Source: Erwinia pyri
GTDB lineage: Bacteria > Pseudomonadota > Gammaproteobacteria > Enterobacterales > Enterobacteriaceae
Length of the DNA stretch: 64,000 nucleotides
Assembly (NCBI RefSeq): GCF_030758455.1
Contig: NZ_CP132353.1
Span: 2,914,001-2,978,000, forward strand
Reading direction: 5' to 3'
In this document: positions 50,416-60,041 of the stretch, in pieces
How the letters are laid out: the number at the start of each line of letters is the position of its first letter
Position numbering within the stretch: position 1 is the first letter of the stretch
The notes under the pieces: model-generated
Told to the model about the DNA's origin: nothing
The model's database searches: none
What the model saw: only the letters and a program-made list of their open reading frames with translations
Made by a program: the position numbers and the translations under genes

Positions 50416-51204
50416 ATGCTTTTTGCGCTAAAAAAAGTCGTTGGCGGCCTGCTGCTTCCCCTGCCTTTGCTGATTGTGGTGATGGCGATCGCCCTTTTCC
50501 TGCTCTGGTTCAGCCGCTGGCAGAAAACAGGCAAAATTATCCTCTCTTTCGCCTGTGCGATCTTGATGCTGATCAGCCTGCAGCCGGTTGCCGACAGCCT
50601 GCTTGCTCCCACGGAAAATCGCTATCCAACCTGGCAGAACCGGCAAAAAGTCGGGTATGTGGTCGTGCTCGGCGGAGGCTATACCTGGAACCCTGACTGG
50701 GCGCCCGGCTCCAATATGATCAACAACAGCCTGCCGAGGCTGGTGGAAGGAATACGTCTGTGGCGCGCAAACCCCGGCGCAAAGATGATTTTTACCGGCG
50801 CTGCGGCGCAGAGCAATCCGGTAAGCTCAGCTGAGGTGACGTCCAGGGTGGCGCAATCACTTGGCGTGCCGCTGAGTGATATTATTACGCTGGATAAGCC
50901 AAAGGATACGCGCCAGGAAGCGGAAGAAGTGGCGAAAATAGTGGGAGAACGCCCTTTCCTGCTGGTGACTTCCGCCTCACATTTACCGCGTGCGATGATC
51001 TTTTTCCAGCAGCGGGGGTTAAAACCGTTTCCTGCGCCAGCCAACCAGCTGGCTATCCGTTCGCCGCTCAATTTCTGGGAACGGGCCATTCCTTCGCCGC
51101 TCTGGCTTGAGCACAGCGACCGGGCAATCTATGAGTGGCTGGGCAGAGCCTGGCAGGCGCTCACCTCCCGGGAGAGTTCATCAGGTGAGCCAGGGGAGCA
51201 GTGA
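50416..51204 (+). CDS. elyC: Envelope biogenesis factor ElyC (YcbC, DUF218)
   Basis: 262 aa. Two N-terminal transmembrane helices (LLLPLPLLIVVMAIALFLLWF and IILSFACAILMLISLQPVA) precede a periplasmic DUF218 domain with VVVLGGGYTWNPDWAPGSN and LLVTSASHLPRAMIFFQQRGL. In E. coli ElyC is needed for peptidoglycan assembly at low temperature and affects undecaprenyl-carrier-dependent pathways. Its final 24 bases overlap the end of ycbJ on the opposite strand. Confidence 0.95.
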   Translation: MLFALKKVVGGLLLPLPLLIVVMAIALFLLWFSRWQKTGKIILSFACAILMLISLQPVADSLLAPTENRYPTWQNRQKVGYVVVLGGGYTWNPDWAPGSNMINNSLPRLVEGIRLWRANPGAKMIFTGAAAQSNPVSSAEVTSRVAQSLGVPLSDIITLDKPKDTRQEAEEVAKIVGERPFLLVTSASHLPRAMIFFQQRGLKPFPAPANQLAIRSPLNFWERAIPSPLWLEHSDRAIYEWLGRAWQALTSRESSSGEPGEQ

Positions 51205-52074
51205 ATTTGCTGCCTGCTGGAAACGCACTTTGTCGAACTGGCCGGTATGGATCAGCCGGTCGATCTCATCCCACAGCCGGTAGAGCCAGCGCCGGGCCAC
51301 GAACCCCTCGGCCACTGGCGCCTGCCGGAGATAGTGGAACAGCAGCGATTCTGCCAGCCCTTCGTCGCAGAGGCGGAAGAGTTCATATTCACGCGGTGCC
51401 CAGAGCATCATGCCCGGATTAATCATCGAGAGCAGCTGGTCGCTCCAGGCTTCTTTCAGCATACTGTTCAGAGAGAGATTACCGTGAACCAGCACGCAGG
51501 GATCGTTGAAATCAGCCAGCAGATTACCGAGATTCTCACGGCTGCGGTAAAGCACCCGCCGGTTCTCCATAGTCAGCTCTTCGGGACGCATAAATCCCAG
51601 CGTTGACCAGAGCACCTCCACTCGCTGAGCGTACCAGGCTACCCAGTTATTCTCCTGAGTGCTGTCGACTCTGCCTACCAGCCCGTGGCTGTCGATGCGG
51701 TGCCAGGCCAGCAGAGCTTCCACAATCTGATCCTGCAGCTGAAGCCAGCGACCAGGCGTGCGGGTTGGCGCTTCTACAGAGACGCCGCCCATGCGTTCAA
51801 TCAGCAGGACTTCATGCTGCGGCGGCTGTTGGCTGACGATCAGCCCGTAAACCGCAGGCATACGCAGGGTACTGTCTCGCGCCAGCATGGAGAGCTTATA
51901 GGCTTCCTGCGCCGCAACACCTTTTACGTTGAAATATTTAGCGACCAGAGGCAGAGAGTGACCCTGCTGGTCATAAAGCGAATAGAGGCTTGCCCAGGGC
52001 TGCTCGCTGATACATTCGAGCCGACTCAGGGTTTCGCCCAAAATCAGTGAGAGTTCTGAGCGTAAATGTTCCAT
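51181..52074 (-). CDS. ycbJ: Kinase-fold protein YcbJ of unknown function
   Basis: 297 aa, same length as E. coli YcbJ. The sequence has the outline of an aminoglycoside-phosphotransferase fold: a beta-rich N-lobe with a lysine (LPLVAKYFNVKGV), a hinge-like VLLIERMGGVSVE, and a catalytic-loop-like VLVHGNLSLNSMLK. The catalytic loop reads HGN where active enzymes have HGD, and the metal-binding Asp motif is replaced by INPGMMLW. It may therefore be a pseudokinase. The reader should treat function as unknown. It sits between elyC (convergent, 24-nt overlap) and kdsB (same strand, 53-bp gap). Confidence 0.9.
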   Translation of the reverse strand: MEHLRSELSLILGETLSRLECISEQPWASLYSLYDQQGHSLPLVAKYFNVKGVAAQEAYKLSMLARDSTLRMPAVYGLIVSQQPPQHEVLLIERMGGVSVEAPTRTPGRWLQLQDQIVEALLAWHRIDSHGLVGRVDSTQENNWVAWYAQRVEVLWSTLGFMRPEELTMENRRVLYRSRENLGNLLADFNDPCVLVHGNLSLNSMLKEAWSDQLLSMINPGMMLWAPREYELFRLCDEGLAESLLFHYLRQAPVAEGFVARRWLYRLWDEIDRLIHTGQFDKVRFQQAANSLLPWLT

Positions 52075-52127
52075 CTCCTCCTCCTTAGTAAAAAGTGGAG
52101 AGGGGGCCGGTTAAAGCCCCAACAGCA

Positions 52128-52874
52128 TTACTGCATGGCAGCGCGCACTCGCGCAAGATCTTCAGGTGTATCCACACCCACGCTCGGGATTGCTTTCGCC
52201 ACGGCAACGTGGATTTTTTCGCCGTACCAGAGTACGCGCAGCTGCTCAAGCAGCTCAATTTGCTCCAGCGGGCTCGGTTCCCAGCTCACATAGCGCCGGA
52301 TGAAGCCTGCACGATAGCCGTAAATCCCGATATGGCGCAGGAAGTTTTCCCCGATGGTGCCGCGTGAGGCGGCAAAACGCTCACGATCCCAGGGAATGGT
52401 GGCGCGGGAAAAATAGAGCGCATAGCCTTTTGCATCCATCACCACTTTTACCGCGTTCGGGTTAAAGGCCTCTTCTGCCGACTCAACCGGCACCGCCAGC
52501 GTCGCCATGCCCGCTTCGCTGTTCGCCAGATTTTCAGCTACCTGTCGAATAATGACCGGCGGGATCATCGGCTCGTCGCCCTGCACGTTCACGATGATGG
52601 TTTCATCGGCAAACTGATAGCGATCGATAACTTCTGCCAGCCGCTCGGTACCGGAATGGTGATCGGCACGGGTCATACAGACTTCACCGCCTGCGGCTTC
52701 AACAGCGCGGGCAACCTCTTCATTGTCGGTGGCTACAATCACGCGATCGGCACCGGACTCCAGCGCCCGCTCCATCACGTGCACCACCATCGGTTTACCC
52801 TGAATATCGACCAGCGGCTTGCCTGGCAGGCGCGTGGAAGCAAAGCGCGCCGGGATAATAGCGACAAAACTCAT
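52128..52874 (-). CDS. kdsB: 3-deoxy-manno-octulosonate cytidylyltransferase
   Basis: 248 aa. Activates Kdo as CMP-Kdo for LPS inner-core synthesis. Nucleotidyltransferase motif [27 protein letters not shown] at the N-terminus; conserved [11 protein letters not shown] and [17 protein letters not shown]. Its start overlaps the stop of ycaR by four bases (ATGA), indicating coupling. It belongs functionally with lpxK and msbA a few genes upstream. Confidence 0.98.
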   Translation of the reverse strand: MSFVAIIPARFASTRLPGKPLVDIQGKPMVVHVMERALESGADRVIVATDNEEVARAVEAAGGEVCMTRADHHSGTERLAEVIDRYQFADETIIVNVQGDEPMIPPVIIRQVAENLANSEAGMATLAVPVESAEEAFNPNAVKVVMDAKGYALYFSRATIPWDRERFAASRGTIGENFLRHIGIYGYRAGFIRRYVSWEPSPLEQIELLEQLRVLWYGEKIHVAVAKAIPSVGVDTPEDLARVRAAMQ

Positions 52875-53053
52875 GGGTGGATCTCTTCAAGCGTCAGTGT
52901 ACGCGCTTCAGTCTCCAGCAGGACTGGAATGCCGTCGCGCACAGGGTAAGCCAGAGCGTCAGGTTTACAGATAAGCTCCTGCTGATCTTTAATGTAATAG
53001 AGTTTGCCGTGACAAACAGGACAGGCAACAATTTCGAGTAAGCGATGATCCAT
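52871..53053 (-). CDS. ycaR: Trm112-like/UPF0434 protein YcaR
   Basis: 60 aa. Zinc-ribbon-like small protein: [16 protein letters not shown] at the N-terminus with one CxxC pair, and [22 protein letters not shown] with a single further Cys. The second CxxC of true Trm112 proteins is incomplete, as in E. coli YcaR. Function unknown. It is translationally coupled to kdsB. Confidence 0.94.
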   Translation of the reverse strand: MDHRLLEIVACPVCHGKLYYIKDQQELICKPDALAYPVRDGIPVLLETEARTLTLEEIHP

Positions 53054-53137
53054 GGTTTCTCCCTGGTGGACCCGGTCAGACAGGTCCTTAGAATATCATA
53101 GCTGTGACGCCAGCGGGGAGTTCACGAAGCGTAGTTG

Positions 53138-54346
53138 TTACAGCGGCCACCCTTTTTGCCACACGCTGGCGAGCGGCTCTGGCAGCTGCTCCAGCACCAC
53201 CGCCTCCGCGCCCTGCCAGCGGGCAAAACGTGAAAGGGTCAGTTTCAGGTCATCAATCAGCACCTGGCTGACCCGGACGCCCGGCTCAAGCCAGAGCTGT
53301 TTCACTTTAAGCACTTTTTCCTTACGCAGCATTTTTGCATCGAGCCGCCCTTTCAGCTCACCGCGATGCAGGATCGGCAGGACAAAATAGCCATATTTGC
53401 GTTTCGCTTCTGGCGTGTAGCATTCGAGCCGGTAGTCGAAATTAAACAGCTCCAGCGCGCGCTTCCTGTCCCACACCACAGGGTCAAAAGGTGAGAGCAG
53501 TGCGGTGTGCGTTGCCCTCGGCCCCTGTTCCAGTAGCGGTAATAGTGAGGCGTGCAGATAGCAGGGTCCTAAAGATTCAACCTCAATGGCTGCCACTTCC
53601 CCACTCTCCAGCCACTCCGCCAGCACTTCTCTGACGGGAGCGCGTTTCAGGCGATAGTAGTCGGCCAGCCAGACGTCACGAAACAGGCCCAGACTCAACG
53701 CGCTGTTACGCAGCATTTGCCGCACGGCATCCCCTTCGGCAAGGGCATGCAGGCTGTCGTCCCAGTCAGGCATAACGCGCTGGCGCAGATCGTAAACGCG
53801 CTGGAAATTGCGTCGTTCAGTCACCATCAGCTCACCGGCAGAGAATAAACTTTCCAGATGTTTTTTATGTGGCTTCCACGCCCACCAGCCAGGTTTCTGG
53901 CCGGGAGGCGCGGCGAAATCGGCAGATCGCACCGGCCCGTTTTGTTCGATGTGCGTCAGCAGTTCACTGATTTCATGCTGCCAGCTCGCCACCCATTCAG
54001 CGTTATATTTCCAGCCAAGACGATGAGGATCCAGCATCCGGTGGCGCAGCAAGGGATAGTCTTCGGTAGGGATAAAACAGGCTTCATGTGCCCAGTATTC
54101 AAACAGCTTGCCGCTGGCAAGTGCCTCCCCCAGCCAGGCTTGCGGATAGTCGCCCAGCCGACTGAACAGTACCAGGTAGGGACTGCGGGCAACCACATGG
54201 ATAGTATCAATCTGCAACAGCGACATCTGGCGAATGGCGCACAGCAACTCTTCGAAGCGCGCCTTACGTTTAGGTGGGCGCAACAACCCCTGAGCAGCAA
54301 GATGAAGCTGACGCGCCTGTGAGAGTGAAAGCTGAATGGAGGACAT
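53138..54346 (-). CDS. ycaQ: DNA glycosylase YcaQ (HTH_42 family, crosslink repair)
   Basis: 402 aa winged-helix protein. E. coli YcaQ (AlkX) unhooks nitrogen-mustard interstrand crosslinks. The family QxD catalytic-site motif is present (MSLLQIDTIHVVARSPYLVLFSRLG). Further conserved parts are YWAHEACFIP, VMPDWDD and LSPFDPVVWDRKRALELFNFDYRLECYTP. The ATG at 54346 follows AAAGGTG; an upstream TTG (54364) would add six residues and is less likely. The C-terminal 30 residues diverge from E. coli. Confidence 0.93.
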   Translation of the reverse strand: MSSIQLSLSQARQLHLAAQGLLRPPKRKARFEELLCAIRQMSLLQIDTIHVVARSPYLVLFSRLGDYPQAWLGEALASGKLFEYWAHEACFIPTEDYPLLRHRMLDPHRLGWKYNAEWVASWQHEISELLTHIEQNGPVRSADFAAPPGQKPGWWAWKPHKKHLESLFSAGELMVTERRNFQRVYDLRQRVMPDWDDSLHALAEGDAVRQMLRNSALSLGLFRDVWLADYYRLKRAPVREVLAEWLESGEVAAIEVESLGPCYLHASLLPLLEQGPRATHTALLSPFDPVVWDRKRALELFNFDYRLECYTPEAKRKYGYFVLPILHRGELKGRLDAKMLRKEKVLKVKQLWLEPGVRVSQVLIDDLKLTLSRFARWQGAEAVVLEQLPEPLASVWQKGWPL

Positions 54347-54411
54347 AGCGCACCTTTGTGGCAAAGATGCATTAAGTTTATACCCTTTCTACCAGGCCGG
54401 AGATGAAAACA

Positions 54412-54429
54412 GCGCCTTTATTCAGGGCG
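54412..54429 (-). terminator. Weak hairpin downstream of lpxK
   Basis: CGCC-N9-GGCG on the minus strand directly after the lpxK stop, followed by CTGTTTTC. Short stem; termination is uncertain. Confidence 0.4.
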
Positions 54430-55419
54430 TTAGCGTGAAGCGCGGGTAGTGAGTGCAGCAATGCGGTTCAGCAATGCCTCAGCCGTGCCCGGTGGAAATT
54501 CGGCATCTACCGGCAGGAACCACCAGTTTTCTCTGGCAAAAGCGCGTGCCTTCACCGCATCTTTCTCCGTCATCAGCAGCGTCTGCTCTGGCGACGCCAG
54601 CCCAGCCAACACCTCCGGCCGATAGTCCTGATGGTCGGCAAACGGCACTTCTTTTAGCGGAACCAGGCCCTGCTGCTGCAGCGTGGCAAAAAAACGGGGC
54701 GGATGCCCAATACCAGCCATCGCAACCACGTTTTTAAGGGTAGAAACCGGGCAGGTCATGCCGCTCTTGAGGTTGACCGCGCTCCCCGGAATCAGTTGCA
54801 TAGGCAGCTCGTCAGCCTGCGCTTCACCACCATTAACAATTGTGGCATCCACGCTTGCAAGCCGGGAAGCCCTTTCCCGCATGGGCCCGGCAGGCAGCCA
54901 CCAGCCGTTGCCGAAGCGACGTTTACCATCCACCACGACGATTTCGAAATCCCGCGCCAGCGCATAGTGTTGCAGTCCGTCATCGGTGATGATGATGTCG
55001 ATATCGCCCCGATCGGTCAGCGCCTTGACCGCCTCCTTTCTCACTGGCGATACCGCAACCGCTGCTCCGGTTCGCTGGTAGATCAATACCGGCTCGTCAC
55101 CCGCCTGCTGCGTAGTGACCTGTTCATGCAAAACCAGCGGATAGCGTTCAGCCTTGCCGCCATAACCTCTGGAAACCACGCCCGGACGCAAACCACGCTG
55201 CTGTAAAGCCTGAACCAGCCAGATCACCACCGGCGTTTTGCCGTTCCCGCCAGCGGTAAGATTGCCAACTACCACCACCGGAACGGGAGCGCGCCACGCT
55301 TTACGCCAGCCCCAGCGATAGCTGAGGCGGAGCAGGTTGCTGATCAGGCCATAGAGCCAGCTCAGCGGCAGCAGCAGCAGGTAAAGCGCAGAGCGGCCGC
55401 TCCAGATGCGTTCTATCAT
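54430..55419 (-). CDS. lpxK: Tetraacyldisaccharide 4'-kinase LpxK
   Basis: 329 aa. Phosphorylates the 4' position of tetraacyldisaccharide-1-phosphate to give lipid IVA. Walker A-type loop [20 protein letters not shown]; conserved [39 protein letters not shown] and [14 protein letters not shown]; later [12 protein letters not shown] and TEKDAVK. The N-terminal helix associates with the inner membrane. Its start overlaps the msbA stop by four bases, so lipid A assembly and export are translated together. Confidence 0.98.
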   Translation of the reverse strand: MIERIWSGRSALYLLLLPLSWLYGLISNLLRLSYRWGWRKAWRAPVPVVVVGNLTAGGNGKTPVVIWLVQALQQRGLRPGVVSRGYGGKAERYPLVLHEQVTTQQAGDEPVLIYQRTGAAVAVSPVRKEAVKALTDRGDIDIIITDDGLQHYALARDFEIVVVDGKRRFGNGWWLPAGPMRERASRLASVDATIVNGGEAQADELPMQLIPGSAVNLKSGMTCPVSTLKNVVAMAGIGHPPRFFATLQQQGLVPLKEVPFADHQDYRPEVLAGLASPEQTLLMTEKDAVKARAFARENWWFLPVDAEFPPGTAEALLNRIAALTTRASR

Positions 55420-57164
55420 TGCCCGAACTGCATCTTATGCAACTGAGCGTAGACGCCTTTGTGCTCCAGCAGTTCGCTGTGGCTTCCCCTTTCTACAATG
55501 TAGCCATCCTCGACCACCACAATTTCATCCGCCTTCTCAATGGTAGAGAGGCGGTGGGCAATCACCAGCGAGGTACGGTTCTTCTGCAGCTCATCGAGAG
55601 CGGACTGAATGGCGCGTTCAGATTCGGTATCCAGAGCGGAAGTGGCTTCATCCAGAATCAGTATCGGGCTGTCACGCAGCAAAGCGCGAGCAATGGCGAT
55701 ACGCTGACGCTGTCCGCCAGAGAGCAGCACGCCATTTTCCCCAATCACCGTATCCAGCCCTTTATCCATCTTGTTGATGAAGTCCATGGCGTGCGCCATC
55801 ACGGCCGCTTTCTCAATATCCTCCCGGCTGTACTGCTCGGTGCGGGCGTAGGCGATATTGTTGGCTACGGTGTCGTTAAACAGATGCACGTTCTGTGAAA
55901 CCAGCGCCACCTGATTACGCAGCGAGCTGAGCGTGTATTCACGCAGGTCGTGGCCATCCATCAGGATCTCGCCCTGCTGAATATCGTAAAAACGGGTCAT
56001 CAGGCTGGCGATAGTCGATTTACCCGAGCCGGAGCGGCCAACCAGCGCTACCGTTTTACCCGCTGGAATAGCGAGGTTGATATTATGCAGCGCAGGTGTT
56101 TCGCGCCCCGGGTAAGTAAAGGTGACATTGCGGAACTCGACGTCTCCCTTCGCACGTTCAATCACACGGGTGCCTTTATCCTCTTCCTGCTCGCTATCCA
56201 GAATAGAGAACAGCGTCTGGCAGGCCGCCATACCGCGCTGGAACTGGGCATTAACGTTGGTCAGGGATTTTAGCGGACGCATCAGCGCAATCATTGAGGA
56301 GAACACCACGGTGATGGTACCGGCGGTCAACGTTTCCATCACGCTGGGGAAACTGGCGGCATAGAGCACAAAGGCGAGCGCCAGCGAGGCGATCAGCTGA
56401 ATAATCGGGTCAGAGATAGAAGAGGCGGAAACCAGCTTCATGCCCTGCTGACGCATACGATTACTGACGCGGTTAAAGCGTTCGTTCTCGACTGACTGAC
56501 CACCAAATATCAGCACCTCTTTATGCCCTTTCAGCATCTGTTCGGCACTGGTGGTCACGTGGCCCATGGTATTCTGCATACTCTTGCTGATGTTTCTGAA
56601 GCGTTTTGACACGGTACGAATGGCAAAAGAGACAATCGGGGCCAGCAGGATCAGGATCAGCGAGAGCTGCCAGCTGTAGTAAAACATCATGATAAACAGG
56701 CCGATGATTGAGGCCCCTTCACGCACCACCGTTACCAGCGCGCTTGAGGAAGAGGAAGCGACCTGTTCAGAGTCATAGGTAATGCGGGAAAGCAGCGTCC
56801 CGGTGGACTGCTGATCGAAGAACGCCACCGGCATACCCATCATATGGCCAAACAGGCGACGACGCATGCTCATCACCACGTTGCCGGATACCCAGGAGAT
56901 GCAGTAGCTGGAGATATAACTGGTGACGCCACGGATTAACATCAACCCAATAACCGCAAGAGGCATCCAAAGCAGCACGGAAGAGTTGGCCTTGCCAAAG
57001 CCGTCATCAAGTAACGGTTTCAGCAGTGACAGCATTAATGTATCTCCCGCTGCGTTCACTACCAGAGCTACCGCAGCCACAATCAGGCCCGTTTTAAACG
57101 GCTTAATCATCGGCCAGAGGCGACGGAATGTTTGCCAGGTGGAGAGATCTTTTTCCTGATGCAT
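55416..57164 (-). CDS. msbA: Lipid A flippase ABC transporter MsbA
   Basis: 582 aa, the E. coli length. Fused half-transporter: six membrane helices (about 20-310) and one ABC domain with Walker [11 protein letters not shown], signature [17 protein letters not shown], Walker [13 protein letters not shown] and H-loop VIAHRLSTI. Moves core-lipid A to the periplasmic face of the inner membrane. Essential in E. coli together with lpxK downstream. comEC lies 36 bp upstream on the same strand. Confidence 0.99.
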   Translation of the reverse strand: MHQEKDLSTWQTFRRLWPMIKPFKTGLIVAAVALVVNAAGDTLMLSLLKPLLDDGFGKANSSVLLWMPLAVIGLMLIRGVTSYISSYCISWVSGNVVMSMRRRLFGHMMGMPVAFFDQQSTGTLLSRITYDSEQVASSSSSALVTVVREGASIIGLFIMMFYYSWQLSLILILLAPIVSFAIRTVSKRFRNISKSMQNTMGHVTTSAEQMLKGHKEVLIFGGQSVENERFNRVSNRMRQQGMKLVSASSISDPIIQLIASLALAFVLYAASFPSVMETLTAGTITVVFSSMIALMRPLKSLTNVNAQFQRGMAACQTLFSILDSEQEEDKGTRVIERAKGDVEFRNVTFTYPGRETPALHNINLAIPAGKTVALVGRSGSGKSTIASLMTRFYDIQQGEILMDGHDLREYTLSSLRNQVALVSQNVHLFNDTVANNIAYARTEQYSREDIEKAAVMAHAMDFINKMDKGLDTVIGENGVLLSGGQRQRIAIARALLRDSPILILDEATSALDTESERAIQSALDELQKNRTSLVIAHRLSTIEKADEIVVVEDGYIVERGSHSELLEHKGVYAQLHKMQFGQ

Positions 57165-57199
57165 TATTTAACCAGCTTTAAATGAAATAGCCGCTCATT

Positions 57200-59464
57200 C
57201 TACCTGGAATCACGTGGTACGCCAAACCACTGATGATACCAACGAGGCATTATTTGCGTTCTTAATCCCCTAACCTGCCAATTTTGCTGGTAAAACGCCA
57301 GGCCGATCTGCCCTTCAAGGGCCGTGTCGTACCAGCGATAGTGGTTATTTTTGTAGCGAAATATCACTTTATCAGCGGGTAATTTCCATGCGCTGTAGCG
57401 TGCGGCAGAGGCGAGCGCAACCTCGCCCCTTACGGCCCGGAGAAAGGGAGGAACTGAAGAAGTATTGCTGCCGTGATGAGGGACCTGCAGGATATCCGCC
57501 CGCAACTTTTCACGCTTGAGCCTTACCAGATCAAGCTCAGCCCTGGCTTCAATATCTCCCGTCAGCAACACCTGCCGTTTGCCATCAGAGATTTTAATCA
57601 CGCAGGATTGATTATTCCCTGCCTCTTTTTGCCCCGGCGGCGGCCAGAGTACATCAAAGGAGAGCTGCTGCCAGCGCCAGCTTATTCCCTCTTCGCACGG
57701 CTGTTCACCATTTCCCCCTCTCCCCCGATGAACCGTTGCGCCAGGAAAGGCAGAGTGCAGCGTTTCGAAACCACCGATATGATCAAGATGCTCATGGCTG
57801 AGGATAATATGTTTGAGTTCCAGCCCCTGCCAGCGGAGCCAGGGCAGGATCTGGCTTTGTGCCGCATCCCCACCGGGCCAGCGATTGCCGGTATCATAGA
57901 TTAATGCTTCTCCCTGCGTTGAGATCACGACAGCCAGTCCATGCCCGATATCCAGCATATCCATCCGCCATTCAGGTTTTACCGCATTCAGCCGCCAGCA
58001 AGCTATCGACAGGCACAAGCCCAGCACGGCAGCCGGAGAAGTACGCCACCAACAGAATCGCCAGGCCAGGATCCCTGTCCATGCCAGAAAACTGAGCAGG
58101 AAGGCGTGATAGTTCAGCTCCAGCCACCCGGCCGGAAGATGGCGAAGAGGAGTGAAAACACTCTGCAGGGAACAGTCTGCCAGCCACCAAAGCAGCTGGT
58201 TCAGATGAGGCACAGGCAGCGACGCCAGTGCGCACAGGATCAACGGCACCGTCACCAGCGTAACAACCGGAACCGCCCAGAGATTGGCCAGCAGGGCAGA
58301 GAGACTTATGCCATGAAAAATCAGCATCTGTACGGGCATCAATAACAGAAACAGCCCCAGCTGCAGATGCAAAAGCTGCAGAAGCAGCCAGCGTTTTTTA
58401 TGGCTGAACCGCCAGGGTAAGGGAAACCAGCTAAACCATAACATCAATCCTGCGACCGCTATTGCCGAGAGCCATAAACTCTCAGAAAGAATGCTTAAGG
58501 GATCAAAAAAGAGGATAGAAGCGACGCAGATGCCCCAGACCTGCCAGTTATCGCACCGCATGCCGCTTAAGCGAATCATGTACCAGAGCGAGATAGCAAG
58601 CATGGCCCGGATGGCTGGCGGGTTATAACCTGAAAGCCAGGTGTAGGTCAGCGCAACCAACAGGCCACAAAATAGCGGGAAGCGGTAGCCGATCCGGTGC
58701 GTGGGAAAACCGAGCTGTATCCCCCTGGCGAACAGCCAGCCGACGCTGGCGGCCAGGCTGATATGCATGCCTGAAATCGCCATCAGATGCGCCGTTCCGG
58801 TCTCTCTCAGAAGCTGCGCGATCTCTTTACTCAAATCTCCCCGCTCGCCAAAGGCCAGAGCGGAGAGCAGGGCCTGCCAGCGTAGTTCACCGTAGATCGC
58901 CCGGCTTCGCTGAATAACCTTCTGCCGCCAGCCACATTCGCTGTTCAGCGCCTGAAGGCTGAGGATCCTGCCCGTAAGTGGCGTACCGTTTGCCACGGCA
59001 AAGCGCTGAGCATCAAACCCGCCCTCATTCAGGCGGGCATGAACCGGCCTGAGATTTAGCGTCATCTGCCACTTCTGCCCGCTACAGAAACTGTCGGCCA
59101 TACCCTTAGTACTGACCAGCACAGAGATCGGTGGGAAAACCGGTTTACCAGCCAGGCTGGTCACACGGAGCTTTATTCGCTCCGAGTCTGGCAGAACCTG
59201 CTCTACGTTTACGATTACCTCTGAGCTTTTTCCCGTAAGGGCATCGATCTGCCATGTCAGCGTTCTTGCAGCTATCGCCCCCCAGATAAAAAGTAAAAGA
59301 AGGATAGCTATATCTTTCGCTCTTTTACCTCCGGACATCAGCAGCAGGCATGCCAACACGATCGCTATAGCGTCGTAACGTGCCGTGGGAAGGCGCGGCA
59401 GTATAAGCAGGGGTAACGTAGCAATAATCGTCCACATCGCCAGTCGGCTGAGGCTGTAGGGCAT
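57200..59464 (-). CDS. comEC: DNA internalization channel ComEC/Rec2 (YcaI)
   Basis: 754 aa, exactly the E. coli YcaI length from ATG 59464, which has a strong AAGGAGAG ribosome site. It has an N-terminal membrane segment, a periplasmic OB-like region, a competence domain with many helices (ETGTAHLMAISGMHISLAAS, GYNPPAIRAMLAISLWY), and a C-terminal metallo-beta-lactamase domain (ILSHEHLDHIGGFETL, LLTGDIEARAELDLV, LQVPHHGSNTSS). ComEC carries single-stranded DNA across the inner membrane during uptake. The longer reading from 59560 has no ribosome site. No clear CRP-S site was found upstream. Confidence 0.95.
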   Translation of the reverse strand: MPYSLSRLAMWTIIATLPLLILPRLPTARYDAIAIVLACLLLMSGGKRAKDIAILLLLFIWGAIAARTLTWQIDALTGKSSEVIVNVEQVLPDSERIKLRVTSLAGKPVFPPISVLVSTKGMADSFCSGQKWQMTLNLRPVHARLNEGGFDAQRFAVANGTPLTGRILSLQALNSECGWRQKVIQRSRAIYGELRWQALLSALAFGERGDLSKEIAQLLRETGTAHLMAISGMHISLAASVGWLFARGIQLGFPTHRIGYRFPLFCGLLVALTYTWLSGYNPPAIRAMLAISLWYMIRLSGMRCDNWQVWGICVASILFFDPLSILSESLWLSAIAVAGLMLWFSWFPLPWRFSHKKRWLLLQLLHLQLGLFLLLMPVQMLIFHGISLSALLANLWAVPVVTLVTVPLILCALASLPVPHLNQLLWWLADCSLQSVFTPLRHLPAGWLELNYHAFLLSFLAWTGILAWRFCWWRTSPAAVLGLCLSIACWRLNAVKPEWRMDMLDIGHGLAVVISTQGEALIYDTGNRWPGGDAAQSQILPWLRWQGLELKHIILSHEHLDHIGGFETLHSAFPGATVHRGRGGNGEQPCEEGISWRWQQLSFDVLWPPPGQKEAGNNQSCVIKISDGKRQVLLTGDIEARAELDLVRLKREKLRADILQVPHHGSNTSSVPPFLRAVRGEVALASAARYSAWKLPADKVIFRYKNNHYRWYDTALEGQIGLAFYQQNWQVRGLRTQIMPRWYHQWFGVPRDSR

Positions 59465-59623
59465 AACGGCTCTCCTTTTCCGTACTGCCACTTTATGGCG
59501 CTGCGCTGAACGGTGCAGCAGGTGAAACAAAAGTCCTGAACCTACGCCCCAAGCATTCAAAACTGATTACATGCTCATCCTCTTCTCTGTGCACCTGACC
59601 GCATAATTTTCACAAATCACAGG

Positions 59624-59654
59624 CAAAAAAAAACGACACCGAAGTGTCGTTTTA
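59624..59654. terminator. ihfB terminator
   Basis: On the minus strand ACGACAC-TTCG-GTGTCGT followed by a U9 run. UUCG loop, 20 nt after the ihfB stop. Confidence 0.95.
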
Positions 59655-59671
59655 TTGCGTAATGCTTAGCG

Positions 59672-59956
59672 TTAGCCGTAGATATTTGCGCGGTCACGCA
59701 GCTCTTTACCTGGCTTGAAGTGTGGAACGTATTTACCTTCCAACTCCACTTTGTCACCCGTTTTCGGGTTACGACCAGTGCGGGGTGCGCGATAGTGCAA
59801 AGAAAAACTGCCGAAACCCCGGATTTCAATGCGTTCGCCCTGCGCCAAAGTGGTCGCCATGTGCTCAAGCATCTCTTTGACCGCATCCTCAACGACTTTC
59901 GCCGGAATATGAGAGTGCTGGCCAGCAAGTCTTTCAATAAGTTCTGACTTGGTCAT
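59672..59956 (-). CDS. ihfB: Integration host factor subunit beta
   Basis: 94 aa histone-like DNA-bending protein; pairs with IhfA. N-terminal [33 protein letters not shown] and the DNA-binding arm region [46 protein letters not shown], with the intercalating proline in RNPKTG. Follows rpsA by 85 bp with its own GGAGGA ribosome site; in E. coli it is expressed both from rpsA and from its own promoter. Confidence 0.99.
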   Translation of the reverse strand: MTKSELIERLAGQHSHIPAKVVEDAVKEMLEHMATTLAQGERIEIRGFGSFSLHYRAPRTGRNPKTGDKVELEGKYVPHFKPGKELRDRANIYG

Positions 59957-60007
59957 AAATCCTCCGGTTAATTCCTGTTGGAAAAGCTCTGACAGTATCG
60001 GCTATAT

Positions 60008-60029
60008 CAGGGCAGCATGCACTGCCCTG
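60008..60029 (-). other. Hairpin between rpsA and ihfB
   Basis: CAGGGCAG-CATGCA-CTGCCCTG, a perfect 8-bp stem 13 nt after the rpsA stop, without a U-run. Likely partial terminator or mRNA processing/stability element that adjusts ihfB read-through. Confidence 0.5.
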
Positions 60030-60041
60030 TTGCAAAAGCAA

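Noticed and set aside
59465..59560. CRP-S site upstream of comEC
   Set aside because: No TGCGA/TCGCA pair at the right spacing was found; only unrelated GC-rich repeats.
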